A DNA stretch of 64,000 nucleotides from Cinclus cinclus (taxonomy: Eukaryota; Chordata; Aves; Passeriformes; Cinclidae), in assembly GCF_963662255.1 (NCBI RefSeq), contig NC_085060.1:11875925-11939924 (forward strand), read 5' to 3'. Below are positions 26,080 through 37,400 of the stretch, piece after piece; the first letter of the stretch is position 1, and each line of letters begins with the position of its first letter. The notes below the pieces were generated by a model, which was not told the origin of the DNA, did no database searches, and was given only the letters and a program-made list of their open reading frames with translations. Made by a program: the position numbers and the translations under genes.

Positions 26080-26125
26080 AATATTTTAGAAAGTTGAAGT
26101 TTACCATTAGACTTTCTAAAATATT
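26080..26125. repeat. Perfect 15-bp inverted repeat, 16-nt spacer
   Basis: AATATTTTAGAAAGT (26080-26094) is followed 16 nt later by its exact reverse complement ACTTTCTAAAATATT (26111-26125). With mismatches and G-U pairs the pairing extends outward to about 26071-26134. The dimensions are like a small RNA hairpin or a very short transposon remnant. No element or flanking duplication was identified. Confidence 0.85.
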
Positions 26126-26960
26126 GAGTTTCATAAAACACAATTCATTAATTTATAGTTAAATTATGTCTTACACTGAAGAATCAAAGATGATCGGAGA
26201 AAGACTGCAAATATTTTCATCACGTCTTAGCAAGTTAAGAGCATCTTTGTCAATAACTCTAAGGTGTTACGTATTCTACTTTCTCAGGTGCAGGTGAATT
26301 AAATGTCACTTTTCTCATTCAGGTCATGTAGTATCAATTTCACTAACACTTGAGCATGCACTTAACTGTGTGGTGCTAATGACTTCAATCCTTCCACCCT
26401 CTCATAAAGCATTGTGTGCAGGAGAAGTGGCTCCACACCATGGTGCCTGTGGCTGATTCACACCACAGCTGCCCTGGTGAACTGCAGGACCCTGCTCTGT
26501 CCTTCTCTTTTTCTTTCCTGTCTATCTAAGAGAGACACACGCATCTGCAAAGGTATTTAAGGAGAGAGTAAATTTTTTAGTTTCAAATTAGTTTCTCCCT
26601 ACAGGGATCATTAAATTCATTGCTAAAATGGAAGGATATCAAGTTTCCCTTCTGGACTTAGATCATCATTAAAACACTTTTCAACTGTTTTAATTACTCT
26701 TTCCCAGATGAACTTTAACCACATGAAAAAAGCCCCATCCATTTCAGTCTATTCTATTTTTTCAAGGCTTGGAGAGTAAAGGCCAACCAATATATTCTTA
26801 TTTGACAGAACAGGCTGAACACAGCAGATCCTAAGATAAAACATTAGACATAATAATGTAGCTGTTTGGTTTTAATCCAAATGTTCCCAAACTACTTTTA
26901 GAACTTCACTGAAATTCGCTGGTAAGAGTTAAGTAATTCTACAAAGCTGGCACATGATTT

Positions 26961-26992
26961 ATGGCATATGCATGATATGGCATATGCAAAAT
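26961..26992 (+). repeat. 16-bp tandem duplication with CATATG cores
   Basis: Two adjacent units, ATGGCATATGCATGAT and ATGGCATATGCAAAAT, differ only in the last few bases. Another CATATG lies about 20 bp downstream. It is probably a replication-slippage product. Confidence 0.8.
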
Positions 26993-29118
26993 ACTATCAT
27001 ATGCAGGAATCTCCATATGGCAGTATTTTGAGATTGCTAACTGAAGAAAAGATTGGAAAGCACAGGGAAAGAAAACGAATGCTAGCAGTGTGGTCATTAC
27101 TGTAGAATATTAATTAGACTATGATGATTTTTCAAACCATTAAGTGAAAAGCAGATTACTTTGTCATCCTCAGTCTTTAATGAAGGACCTGGTTATAAAA
27201 TTGTCTGATATTTATTTTTATTTTTATATGATTGACATTTTAAAACCATGATGTATAATTATATATTGGGCACAGATTTATACCTTAGCAAAAACATAAA
27301 GTGAGTGTTATACGTGATTCATGGCAGATCTATTCAGTTAAAATAGTTAAATAAAAAAAAATAAGGAAAAATAAGTTAAAAAAACCTATTGAACAATTTT
27401 ACAGAGGAATGACAAAAAGGCTTTTTCCAGTCTGGAATTCTCTAGAGAGGCCCATCTTTAGCTCAGCTGTCTTTTGTTGCATGCATTGTTTCTATGCTGT
27501 TCTGCAAAGACACAATATATTGCATTAAATGCTGGCATAATGTACATTGGCATCTATTAATACAACTGTCAGACAAAAAGGGTTCATTTTTCTCAAAGAG
27601 AAGAGAGGATAAATCCCACATGGGAAATAGTTTCTGTGCCTTCCAGAATTGACAATCCTAAAATTGGCCCGACAAAGTCTTTAAAAATTGACTAAAAATA
27701 AAAATTAATTTTGGTCCAAGTTTAAATCTTGTAAGTTTTCCTGATATCCTAATTATCTTAAATTTCAAATTAGAAGACCCTCTTGTATCCCCATGTAATT
27801 TTAAAAGGTAGAAATTACAATATTTGTCAGCTTGATTCCTTGTATTTCTGAAGCGTTTCTTAATCTATCCTTTCACTGACCAACAGAAATACCTGTAAAA
27901 TATTCCAGATTCAGGTATATCCTGCCTAAGATATATGGTTTCTACCTGAGGAAGATCAAAAGCTACAGAGTGAAAGTGAATCATGAAAGGTTAACTTTGA
28001 AGAACAATTTTTCATTTGCTAGCTTGAGATAATTTTAAGTTCTTGGTATGGTTCCAATACTTTCAGGATACTCGTCAACAGCACAGACAGACATATGCAA
28101 GTTAGATTAGATAACAGGAGCTGTGAAGATGCAACAAGAGCAGCCCTGAACATAACAGGAACCTCAAGTATTACTGAAGGAGCCTGGGGCTGATTTTCAT
28201 TCTGTCACATTTCCATTGTGACCAAAAATTAGATTACAGCTTAGTTCTGTAAGCTTAGTCATGCAGCAAGCAGAACTTAGAATAGGAATGGGAGCTTAAC
28301 CAGGGTGTTTCAGACTTTTTAGAGTATTTTTTCCTATTTGATTTTCCACTATCAATCTATAAATGTTGCAGTTGGCTAAATCTGACTCCTGCGGAGTGAG
28401 TTCCATGTAATAATGTGGAACTCCAGCCTTTGCTGGCACAGGGATAGTCTCTGAGTGGGGGAGGCGAGGTACACCTCACAGCTGGACTCTGTGACCAGGG
28501 GAGCCCTGCATTTGCCCTGTGTGACACAAGGTGCTCTGTTTGCCCCACAACAAGGCAGTGACTGCTCTACTGTGAACATCTGCCCATCTCTGCACTGTTA
28601 CACACAGCTGAGCTCTAACCCACACCACAAGAAGAATTTTGCTATTGTGTTGCCTTGTGTTTGGAAGGAAAGCTGTGAAGCACTGTTATGCTGGTAGGTA
28701 CACAATGGATACCTTCATAGGTAAACTCAAAGTATTCATCACAAGAAATATATTTTTAATTCTTCTGTTGCAGCTAGGACCTGGCATATACACACTAACC
28801 CATCTTTAAACAGCTGGATACAGAGCAGCACTGTGGGGATGCTAGCATACTGGATCTCTGGATTTGGCTGCCCCTTGATGTAATTGCAAGAGGAAACAAT
28901 GCCTGTTATTAATAACAATGCATGTGGATGCAGAACTGTACTCAGATGTAACCTTAGCTCCTATTTGCTACACTCAGCATATTTTACCAGCATAGATTCT
29001 GATACTAGTGATGAAATGCTGATGTTTAGTATGCACAATGAGTAATACATTTGTTTACAGCCCAAAGTCCAGAACAAAACACTTATATAGTTATAATCGT
29101 ATATTGAAATGATGCCAG

Positions 29119-29167
29119 TGGTGAGGGTTGACCTTGGCTGGATGCCCAGTGCCCACCAAAGTCATTC
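29119..29167 (-). mobile_element. Short LTR end fragment (same group as 12937-14566)
   Basis: GGGTTGACCTTGGCTGG and TGCCCAGTGCCCACCAAAG correspond to the outer 50 bp of a common avian LTR. They align with the left end of the 12937 element, whose first 50 bp include TGCCAGGCACCCATGAAAG. Only the terminal piece remains; the rest is missing beyond about 29167. The minus assignment follows from that alignment. Confidence 0.6.
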
Positions 29168-29215
29168 TACTGGAATGACTTTGAAATTTTAAACAACTGG
29201 AAATTTTAAACAACT
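29157..29215. repeat. Inverted repeat joined to a 17-bp tandem duplication
   Basis: CAAAGTCATTC (29157-29167) and GAATGACTTTG (29173-29183) form a perfect 11-bp inverted repeat with a 5-nt loop. A direct duplication follows at once: GAAATTTTAAACAACTG (29183-29199) and nearly the same again (29200-29215). Both lie exactly where the LTR fragment stops matching, so they probably mark the repair event that removed the rest of it. Confidence 0.8.
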
Positions 29216-29757
29216 TACTTGCCTTCTCAAAGGAGACATTTCTCTGATCTTTAGGATGGTTCTAAATTACTTGGTCTGATAGGAAGTGTTATTCCACATC
29301 TTTAGTAATTTTTCCAGGTTATCTCAAACTTAATATAAATTGTGATTTTCTTTCAAGTGTTTTTTGTACTTTGTAGTATAGAGTAAAGAACAACACTGGT
29401 AGTTAGATCAAAACTTTGGAAATATAGTAGTTTCAAAAATCAAAATCACCTACTGCTATTACCAGCTATTGCCTCATCTAAACAGCCAGCTGGGTCCCCA
29501 CTGAAGTCAATGACATTTGGCATTTGAGAAAAGCATGGAGTAGTGTTATGCCATAAGGTGAAGGCATGTCCCTTGGAATGTTATTGTAGTGCTGCTCAAA
29601 TTCTGCCAGTCAGCCATGTTATCTGCCTTCAGTTCAACACTGACTTTCCCTCATTCAAACCAGAATTAATGGTTAATTGCCCTGACATTTTTTCCACAAT
29701 TTTTGAACCTGTTAATATTTTATACATGTACTTTTTAAACTCTAAACATTTACATAA

Positions 29758-29798
29758 TTTACATAATATTTTTTTACATTTACATAATATTTTTTTAT
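29758..29798 (+). repeat. 21-bp tandem duplication, AT-rich
   Basis: Two copies of a 21-bp unit that begins TTTACATAATATTTTTTTA, starting at 29758 and 29779. A partial earlier copy (CATTTACATAA) lies at about 29747. Confidence 0.8.
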
Positions 29799-30005
29799 CA
29801 TGGTGCATTTATGCCTCTATTAAATCTGTGGAACTGTACAGTGCCTGATCTGAAAAATGATATCCAAGCACAAGACCTTGCACTGTTCCAGTCAGTAAAC
29901 AGAAATCATACGGAACAAGTATCAGATTACTGCCCATCTAATCATGCACAAATTCACAAATTCAAAAATCCACAAATTCAAAACAATAGCTCACTGATTT
30001 TGTCC

Positions 30006-30028
30006 TTTTTTTTTTTTTTTTTTTTTTT
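30006..30028 (+). repeat. Poly(T) tract, T23
   Basis: Twenty-three uninterrupted T residues. On the minus strand this could be the poly(A) tail of a retrocopy lying to the right, but no such body was recognised. Confidence 0.9.
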
Positions 30029-33000
30029 GTGTAAAAGCTATTGGTTAAATACATGCAACACAAAACCCCCCCAAAATAAATACATTTTAAAATACTGACC
30101 AATTTATATGCATTTAAAATAAGTAATTAAATAAATACATTAAACATAAGGAATATATTATATTTTGTGGTTTTTTTCTAAATGCATATAGTAATATGAG
30201 GGGCTATATTATTTCATTCAGAGAGTACTCTGATACCTTAGACTGGTACTGTGCCTATGACTGTGCTCAACTTATTGATTTATTCCTGATCTAACACTAT
30301 TGATGAAGAAGAAATTTTTGAACATCCCCCTGATGTTTATGGACTGTTAAAAAATATGCCTGCCCAAGGACAGCAGTTTCAGGGACAAAAACCTGCTTAT
30401 CCTTCCTCATCTTGTCTGTCAAGGGAAGCAAGCTAAAACTTGCAGCAGCATTTGGTGTATCAGCCCTGGGTCTGACCTGCTATTTTCTTGTGTGGCTATT
30501 TCCTTAATGATTTGGAAATCTGAAAGGGTACGCAAATTGTCAAATATACAGTTTCAGAGGCAGACTGAGGAGAAGGAATAAAATCAGCACATGCTTCAGC
30601 TTTATTATAGGAAGCTACTAATGTATTTGCAGTAATTAATCTCCAGAAAAACCTGCCAAATAAATTCATAACAAAACAGTCTAGCAGAAGGCCACTGGTT
30701 GTGGAATTAAAAAAAAAATATTTACTGTATTCTCTTCTGATAGAAGCTAAGCATTTTTCAAGACTTTATAAAAGAGGAATATGGCACATTAATTTGAATT
30801 GCTTAGAGACCAGTTTTGAAAAGTTTGGGTTGCTTTTGTTTTTTTTTTAAACTATATTCCCTGACACAATGGAACAAGCATCAACCTATGCTATTTAACA
30901 TTCTATCCATTATTTATATCCCAAAGACCTAAAGTACTTTGGGGAAAAGAAAGTATGCCCAGATACCATCTTTAAATTCTATCTACTAGCATGCAAGAGT
31001 ATTTTTAGACACAAAATGAAGCATATTTTTATTCCTGGAAGCATTAGCACCTTTTTGACCATTCTCATTAATTGGGCCCAAACTGCAACACAACTACAGG
31101 TATGCACTTTGACTTTTGAACAGGTACATGCTGGTTCCAGCTAAATCAACATAATTCACCCTCAAATTAGTCAGTCATTTTGCATTCAGCCAGCCATACT
31201 CTATGAAATCTTTTTAATAAGACTATTTATTAAAAAATTAGATGTGCATGTGAATATGAAATATATTAAAATTATATATAAATGTCAATCTGGCAAGAAC
31301 AGCTCCAGAAAAACATAAATCATGAAGACTGATAGAAGACAAAGCAATAGATCACACCTGCAGCAAATGTCACCTGACTTTTTTCCAGCTGGCATTCAAC
31401 CCATAGGACTTTATTGAAGCAGCTAAGGAGCTGGTCTTTATTTTGTTGATCAGATAATATATATAATTCTAATACCTTCTACATCTTAATGAAGCACTGT
31501 TAGTCAAAAACTTCACAATAAATACATATTTTATGATGAACACATTAAGAATTTAGATAAAATTTATAAGAACTGCAGATTTTAAGGAGAAAGCTCTGTT
31601 TGCCTGTTGAAGTACACTGACTAAAATAGGATGCTTAAAGCAAAACCAAGATAAGAACTCAATGTGAAAAAAATCCTGTTTTCATATAGGGAAATCTAGA
31701 AGGTACCTATTGACTCATTCTTTTCTCGACAAGATGCACATCCTCGATGAAAAAGAGGAAAAATGTGTATGGGGTGTTGAAAATTTCAGGACATCCTCCT
31801 GGAAGTGAAGGGAAAATGTTCACATTTAGGGGGAATCATCTAGATACAGCTCATGGTGAAGAACATCCACAAAGAGGTCCAGTGAAGAGTGTCTTTACTG
31901 TAATTTTGGTGTCCTGTGGCTCTGACTCCTGAGCTCAGGTTGTGTTTCAGTGGATTATTGATCCAGGAAACTTCAAAAAATTCCTGGCATTTGTATTTCA
32001 AGAGAGTTCTGTTAATGCCTGCTTGTGTGGATGGGCATTTTCCTTTGCAGTCCTGTTTTCTGTCATTTCTGATGTAGAAATAAACAGAAATATAGGATCT
32101 GTAGGAAGCCTGTGAAGCAGTGAAAGGACTTAAAATAACCAGTGAAATAAAAGTTGTACATACAGCCTCACCTTATTTATTGCTGAACTTCTGCCCACAT
32201 AATTCTTGCAAGGAGCTGTTTTATTGCAATTCACTCTCAGAATCCCTAATTTCTACTTTCACATTTTAACCAATAGTCTAAAATATATCCACTTGGCAAA
32301 TATTGTGATATGCAGTTCAAGAGACACTTCACTTTTAATCAAATCGGGGATATGTTATTTTCTTTTAAAGTGCCTACCCAATCTGCTGCTGAATTTGGTA
32401 TCCTTTTTATTCATGGTATTTATAAATATTTGTTGAAGCCAGATAAACTTATCCCTTCCCTCATCCTCATAAAACACTCCAAGAAAATCCTAGGTTTTAA
32501 TGATTTCTTGAGCAGAGTAACAAATAGCCTGTGACTAGGCTTCTGTATACAGAAGTTCTTTTTCAAACTGTGCTGACATGAAGTGAATATAAACTAGAAA
32601 TAACCAATTTTAAGACCTCCACTGAGGTTTGTTCTTTGACAGTTGACAAAAGGACTGAAAAATTAGCATTTTGGTAAAACCTTTATTTGTTTAAGATGCC
32701 TCTTAGCCAAAGAGACTGCCTGTACAAAAGGATTAACCTATTGACAATGACTTTCTAAATCCAAACTCATTGAATAACAAGTACTGAATGTGTTTACCTT
32801 CCTAATGCACTCACAATTCACAATGAAGCAGGCTTTCTTGAAAAGGTCAAAATGTATGAAGACCTGAATTTCAATAGGAAAACATAAAAAGAAAATTAGA
32901 GCTGAACAGAAATTATTTTATACAAGAATTGGTCGGATTAGATGCATTTTGGCTCTCAAAATGAATAAAAATATTTAAAAAGGATTTTAAAAGACTATCT

Positions 33001-33460
33001 TTGCAAACCTTTTAGGTTTACCTGCTGCACATTCAATTGCCTGTCTTAAACACAACATCCAATTATTTCTCAATTAATCTACTATACATGAACTTGCTGA
33101 TCCTAAATCTCACATGTTCACCACAACTGTGTGTCCCCTCTGGGCAGACAAGTTTAAACACGTGAAATGAACAGTTATAACTTATTTTAATTTTCTTCTG
33201 AGGAACAGTTTTATTGTGTGAGGCAACTACACTTGGAAGGTCATTTTTTGAGTTGGTTCTGAGCTGAGTTCTCTACAAAACTGTTTTATGTATTTTGCAG
33301 GGTAAATTGAAACAAGTTGATTATTCACCATAAGGCATACTGAAGAGATGATTATTAAGATAGATCACTTGTCATACACTGAAACTTTGTTTTTTTCAGA
33401 TAAGACTGCAAATGAAGCAGTTTAGATTAGGCAAATGTCAGTATGTTGCAGACATCACAA

Positions 33461-33525
33461 TATATATATATATAAATGTATAATAATGTATATATATAAA
33501 TGTATAATAATGTATATATATAAAA
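33461..33525 (+). repeat. AT-rich minisatellite, 24-bp period
   Basis: About 2.6 copies of a 24-bp unit that combines (TA)n with AAATGTATAATAATG. Full units start at 33464 and 33488, with a partial one at 33512. It is strongly prone to unwinding. Confidence 0.85.
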
Positions 33526-34424
33526 GGACACATTCTTACAGAAAATGTTAAAAATGTGATAGAATTGAAACAGAACCTGTGTCTGTAAGAAGAAAATCTT
33601 CACCACATTACAAAAATGCAAGCGTCCATTAAGTATTTTGGCTACATTTACTATGGCCCTTAAATTATACACTGAGGTAGAAAATGGTGTTTAAAGTGTT
33701 GGCCAGGGACCCACGTGTTCAGGTGCATATACTCAGAAATCGCCTTTTAAAGCAATTCTTGAGCACTTAAGTCAATTTGAGGCTGGTGAAAACCTTCCCT
33801 CAAATCTATATGCCTTTAGGCAACATTTTCTTTTCTCAAAATTGCCAACCTTTCACTACATACAGAATGCATGTGTCAGGTTATTCAGGTCTTGACCTGC
33901 ACCATCACAGCTGGATTATAAATTCTGAACAACTCAAAATTAACTCACCCCATTCACTATTTCATGGTGCTAACAATGATTACAACTAGGGATACCTTAA
34001 GCATCCCGAACCTGGGAGGGATAGGAGTCCCTAAATGGAATGGGTTTAGGGGTGAGTCACTCCTGGAAGAAATTAATGACTTGTACTGCAGACTACTTTG
34101 TTAATTTGGATGCCCTGATCACAGAATATTGCCAGCATTTCCCATTGCATGTGAATATGGGTGGCAATTTTACTCTCTTGCCTTTGTCAGAAGATTCTGT
34201 TTTTGATGAATGAAGACATGACCTTGGTCACACAAACTTTCTTGTGTGTCAAAGGATAGCAAAAAAATGTTAAGAGTTTTGGGCTAATGGAATCTGCAAA
34301 TAGTACAGTCTTTTATAAGACACACTATTTGAAACACAAAAAGGTTTTTCTGTATCTTGGGGGTTATTTTTTTCCTTGTTCATTTTTGCTTTCTTTATTT
34401 GTTGGCTTTGGAGGTGATTTTTTT

Positions 34425-34442
34425 GGGGGGGGGGGGAGGGGG
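34425..34442 (+). repeat. Poly(G) tract G12-A-G5
   Basis: Twelve G residues, one A and five G residues follow a T7 run. It is unusual in AT-rich surroundings and could be length-variable or miscounted in sequencing. Confidence 0.9.
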
Positions 34443-37400
34443 TCTGGAGAGAGAAGTTGTTTATTTGTTTTTATTTTTAAAGATTTTAGAATCTACTTCT
34501 TCCCTCAAGATCTTAAACTAAATGAATTTAAAAAGCAACCTGTAAGCTTCATCCTGCTGCCAATTATTTTGGGGTGTTATTTGCAGAGTAGGACTTTCTG
34601 CAGTACAAATAAATCCCACTTGTGTTTTAGACAGATATTTCTTCAATGTACCCAAAACAGACAAGGCTCAAGACAAGCAGTGGTCAAAATATCCACGAAG
34701 CAACTATCACAAGTGGAAGGTAATATTCAGTGATACTTTGTCCCACATTCTTATGCATGAGCGACCAAAGATGTTTCCACTGCATGTGTCTGCATTGCTG
34801 GTATTAAGATGATAGAATGAGCATGACAGAATCATTAATTATTGTGTTACCAAAGGTTCTTAAATTTGACAGAGATGAGTATTTGAAAATGCGTGCTTAT
34901 GCACACAAAATTGTCATTATTGTTTTACTAAATATAAAAGAGATAAGAATGTTAATGATAAGAAAGCAAGAATGAAAAACAGTGAAGATTATTCCACTTA
35001 AAGGAATACAGTAATGAAATATGGTACTGCAGATGACCTCATTAACACTGAAGCAGTGTGCTATTGAAATAATAATTTCATATTTTTAGAGAGGAGCTTG
35101 AAATGAAGCTTGTGTGTCTCTGCATGTAACTACACTTACAGGAAAGTGCACCTCCCTGCTGTAAATACATAGCTAACCGTGGGCTTGTCCTTCAAGATAT
35201 GAAACACAAAATAAATTGGGAAGAAGAGTTCAAATGATAACGTTATGTAGAACTCATAGGATTTTGTTTTGTGGGATACAAGCATGGATCTTTATATGCA
35301 AAGTGTGTACTGTGAAGAACAAGCTCTGAAATGTAAACTGCTTAAATAATCAGACTGAGGCAGTCTGATCCTCAGAAATGTGATTTGGAAGACAAAAGCT
35401 AGAGATTTAGGAAATGACTACTGCAGTGCTAATATATGTGAGCAGCAGTAGATCACTGAGAATATTTCAACCAAAGCATGACTTTCCATTAATACCAGCT
35501 GAGACAAAGAGAGAAATTTAATATACGATGATGTCAATAGAAAGAACAGATGTAAAAACCATCCTTAGCCATGAAGCCCAGATGACAATATAATAAACCC
35601 GTACAATACGTGTTTGAGAGCACTGTATCAATTTCCTTTATTATTTGGAAACCCACATCCAATGTAGAAATTCTTAAGACCCTTCCAAAGTTCTCTATAT
35701 TACAAAGGATGACTATTGTTAGGGGAAACAGTGATGATAATTTCTCATGTGTTACCATGCACAAAATCACTTTTTTCCATAATTCTTCAAAATTTTCCAT
35801 AACTGTCAGGTACAATATTGATTATTGAAGTCAGTTTTTAGCATTAGCTAGAATTATCAGACAAAATAGAAATATCTATAGTTCTTTTAACTGCATACTG
35901 ATTGACCTCTGCCTAATAGTGTACAGCAGGAAAAAAAAATCCATAGATTAATTTATTTAGGGACAACTCTGAATTTGCACATAGTCTTACTGACATTAAC
36001 AAAGGCCTTTTAATGTTTGAAAGTCTAAATCACTAGAAACTGCCTAAAATTTACAACTAAGTTAAAAGTGAAATGTCTAGGTTATTTTGCCCTTCTTCTA
36101 TCACAAATTCCTTTAAAAAATAGTCAATGAACAACCGATTTTTTAAAAAATAAGATTCAGTAACAGCTTTGTGGGGGGGGGAGATCTCATTTTTTAAAAC
36201 TTCTATCTAAAAATAAAGCTTAATTGAGTCTTTCCATTGCAAAAAAATCACCACAATGCTGAAATTCCATGACATTTCCAGTCAGCAAACAAACTATGAA
36301 GCTAAGCATCTGGATTATCATTTAAATGTTAGTTGTAAGCTAATTTCACTAAGGATAAAACCTTTTGAAATTAAAGAGTGTGTTCATGTACATGTTTAAC
36401 TGCCCTCTTGTTATTACAGTGATTGTATATTCAAGGTAGCTTAGCATTGATTTGGATCCTATAATTGTTATTATATTTTTTTACTACAACAAAATAGTAA
36501 TAATAAAAAGTTTTCCTTTAGAACCAGAGCAGTCAATTAGGAAAATATCTTCTCTGCCTGTCAGAGGACACATGTTTTTCAGTAGTTATGGGAACAGAGA
36601 GTAGGATCAGAATAACACAACGAAATAAAGAAAGCATTCTGTTCTACTGGGTAGGTATTTTCTTTTTTCCTTTGTGTATTCAAAACACTGTAAGTATGAC
36701 TGCTGCCATATGACTTTGTCTTACTATTTCTGCTTTAACAAATCTTACTCTGTCAGGCTTTTGTTTATTTATGATGAGCCAAAAGAGAAATGTGAAGTGA
36801 ACATGCAGTTTCTGACCATTGGGAGCTGTACGTGCATCTGCAACAGAGCTGCTGCAAACATCAGGTCAGCTGTGAAACAGCTGAAAGTGCTCTTTCTCCT
36901 TGGCTCAAGATAATTTTGCCTTGATTTTGCTATTCTGTTGTGAAGGAAAGACCAGTTAAAGCAGTGTTGAAATGGAGTATCAGTGCTGAAGTTCATACTA
37001 GATGTTAACAGTCCCATTGCATTCAGCTATTCACCAGATGAAGACATATTGTCTTGTGCCACGTGTAACTCTCTGTACTCCTACCTTCATGAAATCTTAA
37101 GTGTGATGAGACAAAGAGCAAACAAAAACATTACGGAATACTTCAGCAGCAAAGACTTCAGTTAACTTTTAAAGTCACATGTTTAACATCTATGCTAAAA
37201 ACACTCCAACCCCCCTCACAATAAATTGTGCCTCTTTGTTTTATACAGGGAGGGTTTAAGGAATTTAACGTTCTCTGTGTGTGTTTTTCTACAGAAATGC
37301 AGCAAATCAAAATAAGAGAGAAGTGTGATTAGGAATACCGGGTTTAAAATTAGGGCACTGGCACAACAGGCATGTTAGAAACTCAGTATAAGGAAAATAA

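Larger units (their letters stand above)
22217..29118. other. AT-rich apparently single-copy DNA with few repeats
   Basis: Apart from the CR1 tail at 24058-24104, the inverted repeat at 26080-26125 and a small tandem duplication at 26961-26992, nothing is recognised. Open frames are 80 codons or fewer. A GC-richer patch at about 28390-28640 stands out from its surroundings but matched no element or gene that I know. Confidence 0.55.

Noticed and set aside
28390..28640. GC-richer patch as a possible gene or transposon
   Set aside because: No motif, terminal repeat or protein family was recognised, and open frames overlap on both strands without pattern.
34287..34733. 148-codon + open frame, longest outside repeats
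   Set aside because: It contains Phe- and Gly-rich segments coded by T and G runs and no recognisable domain. Only the splice-bounded part at 34631-34719 is kept as a weak candidate.
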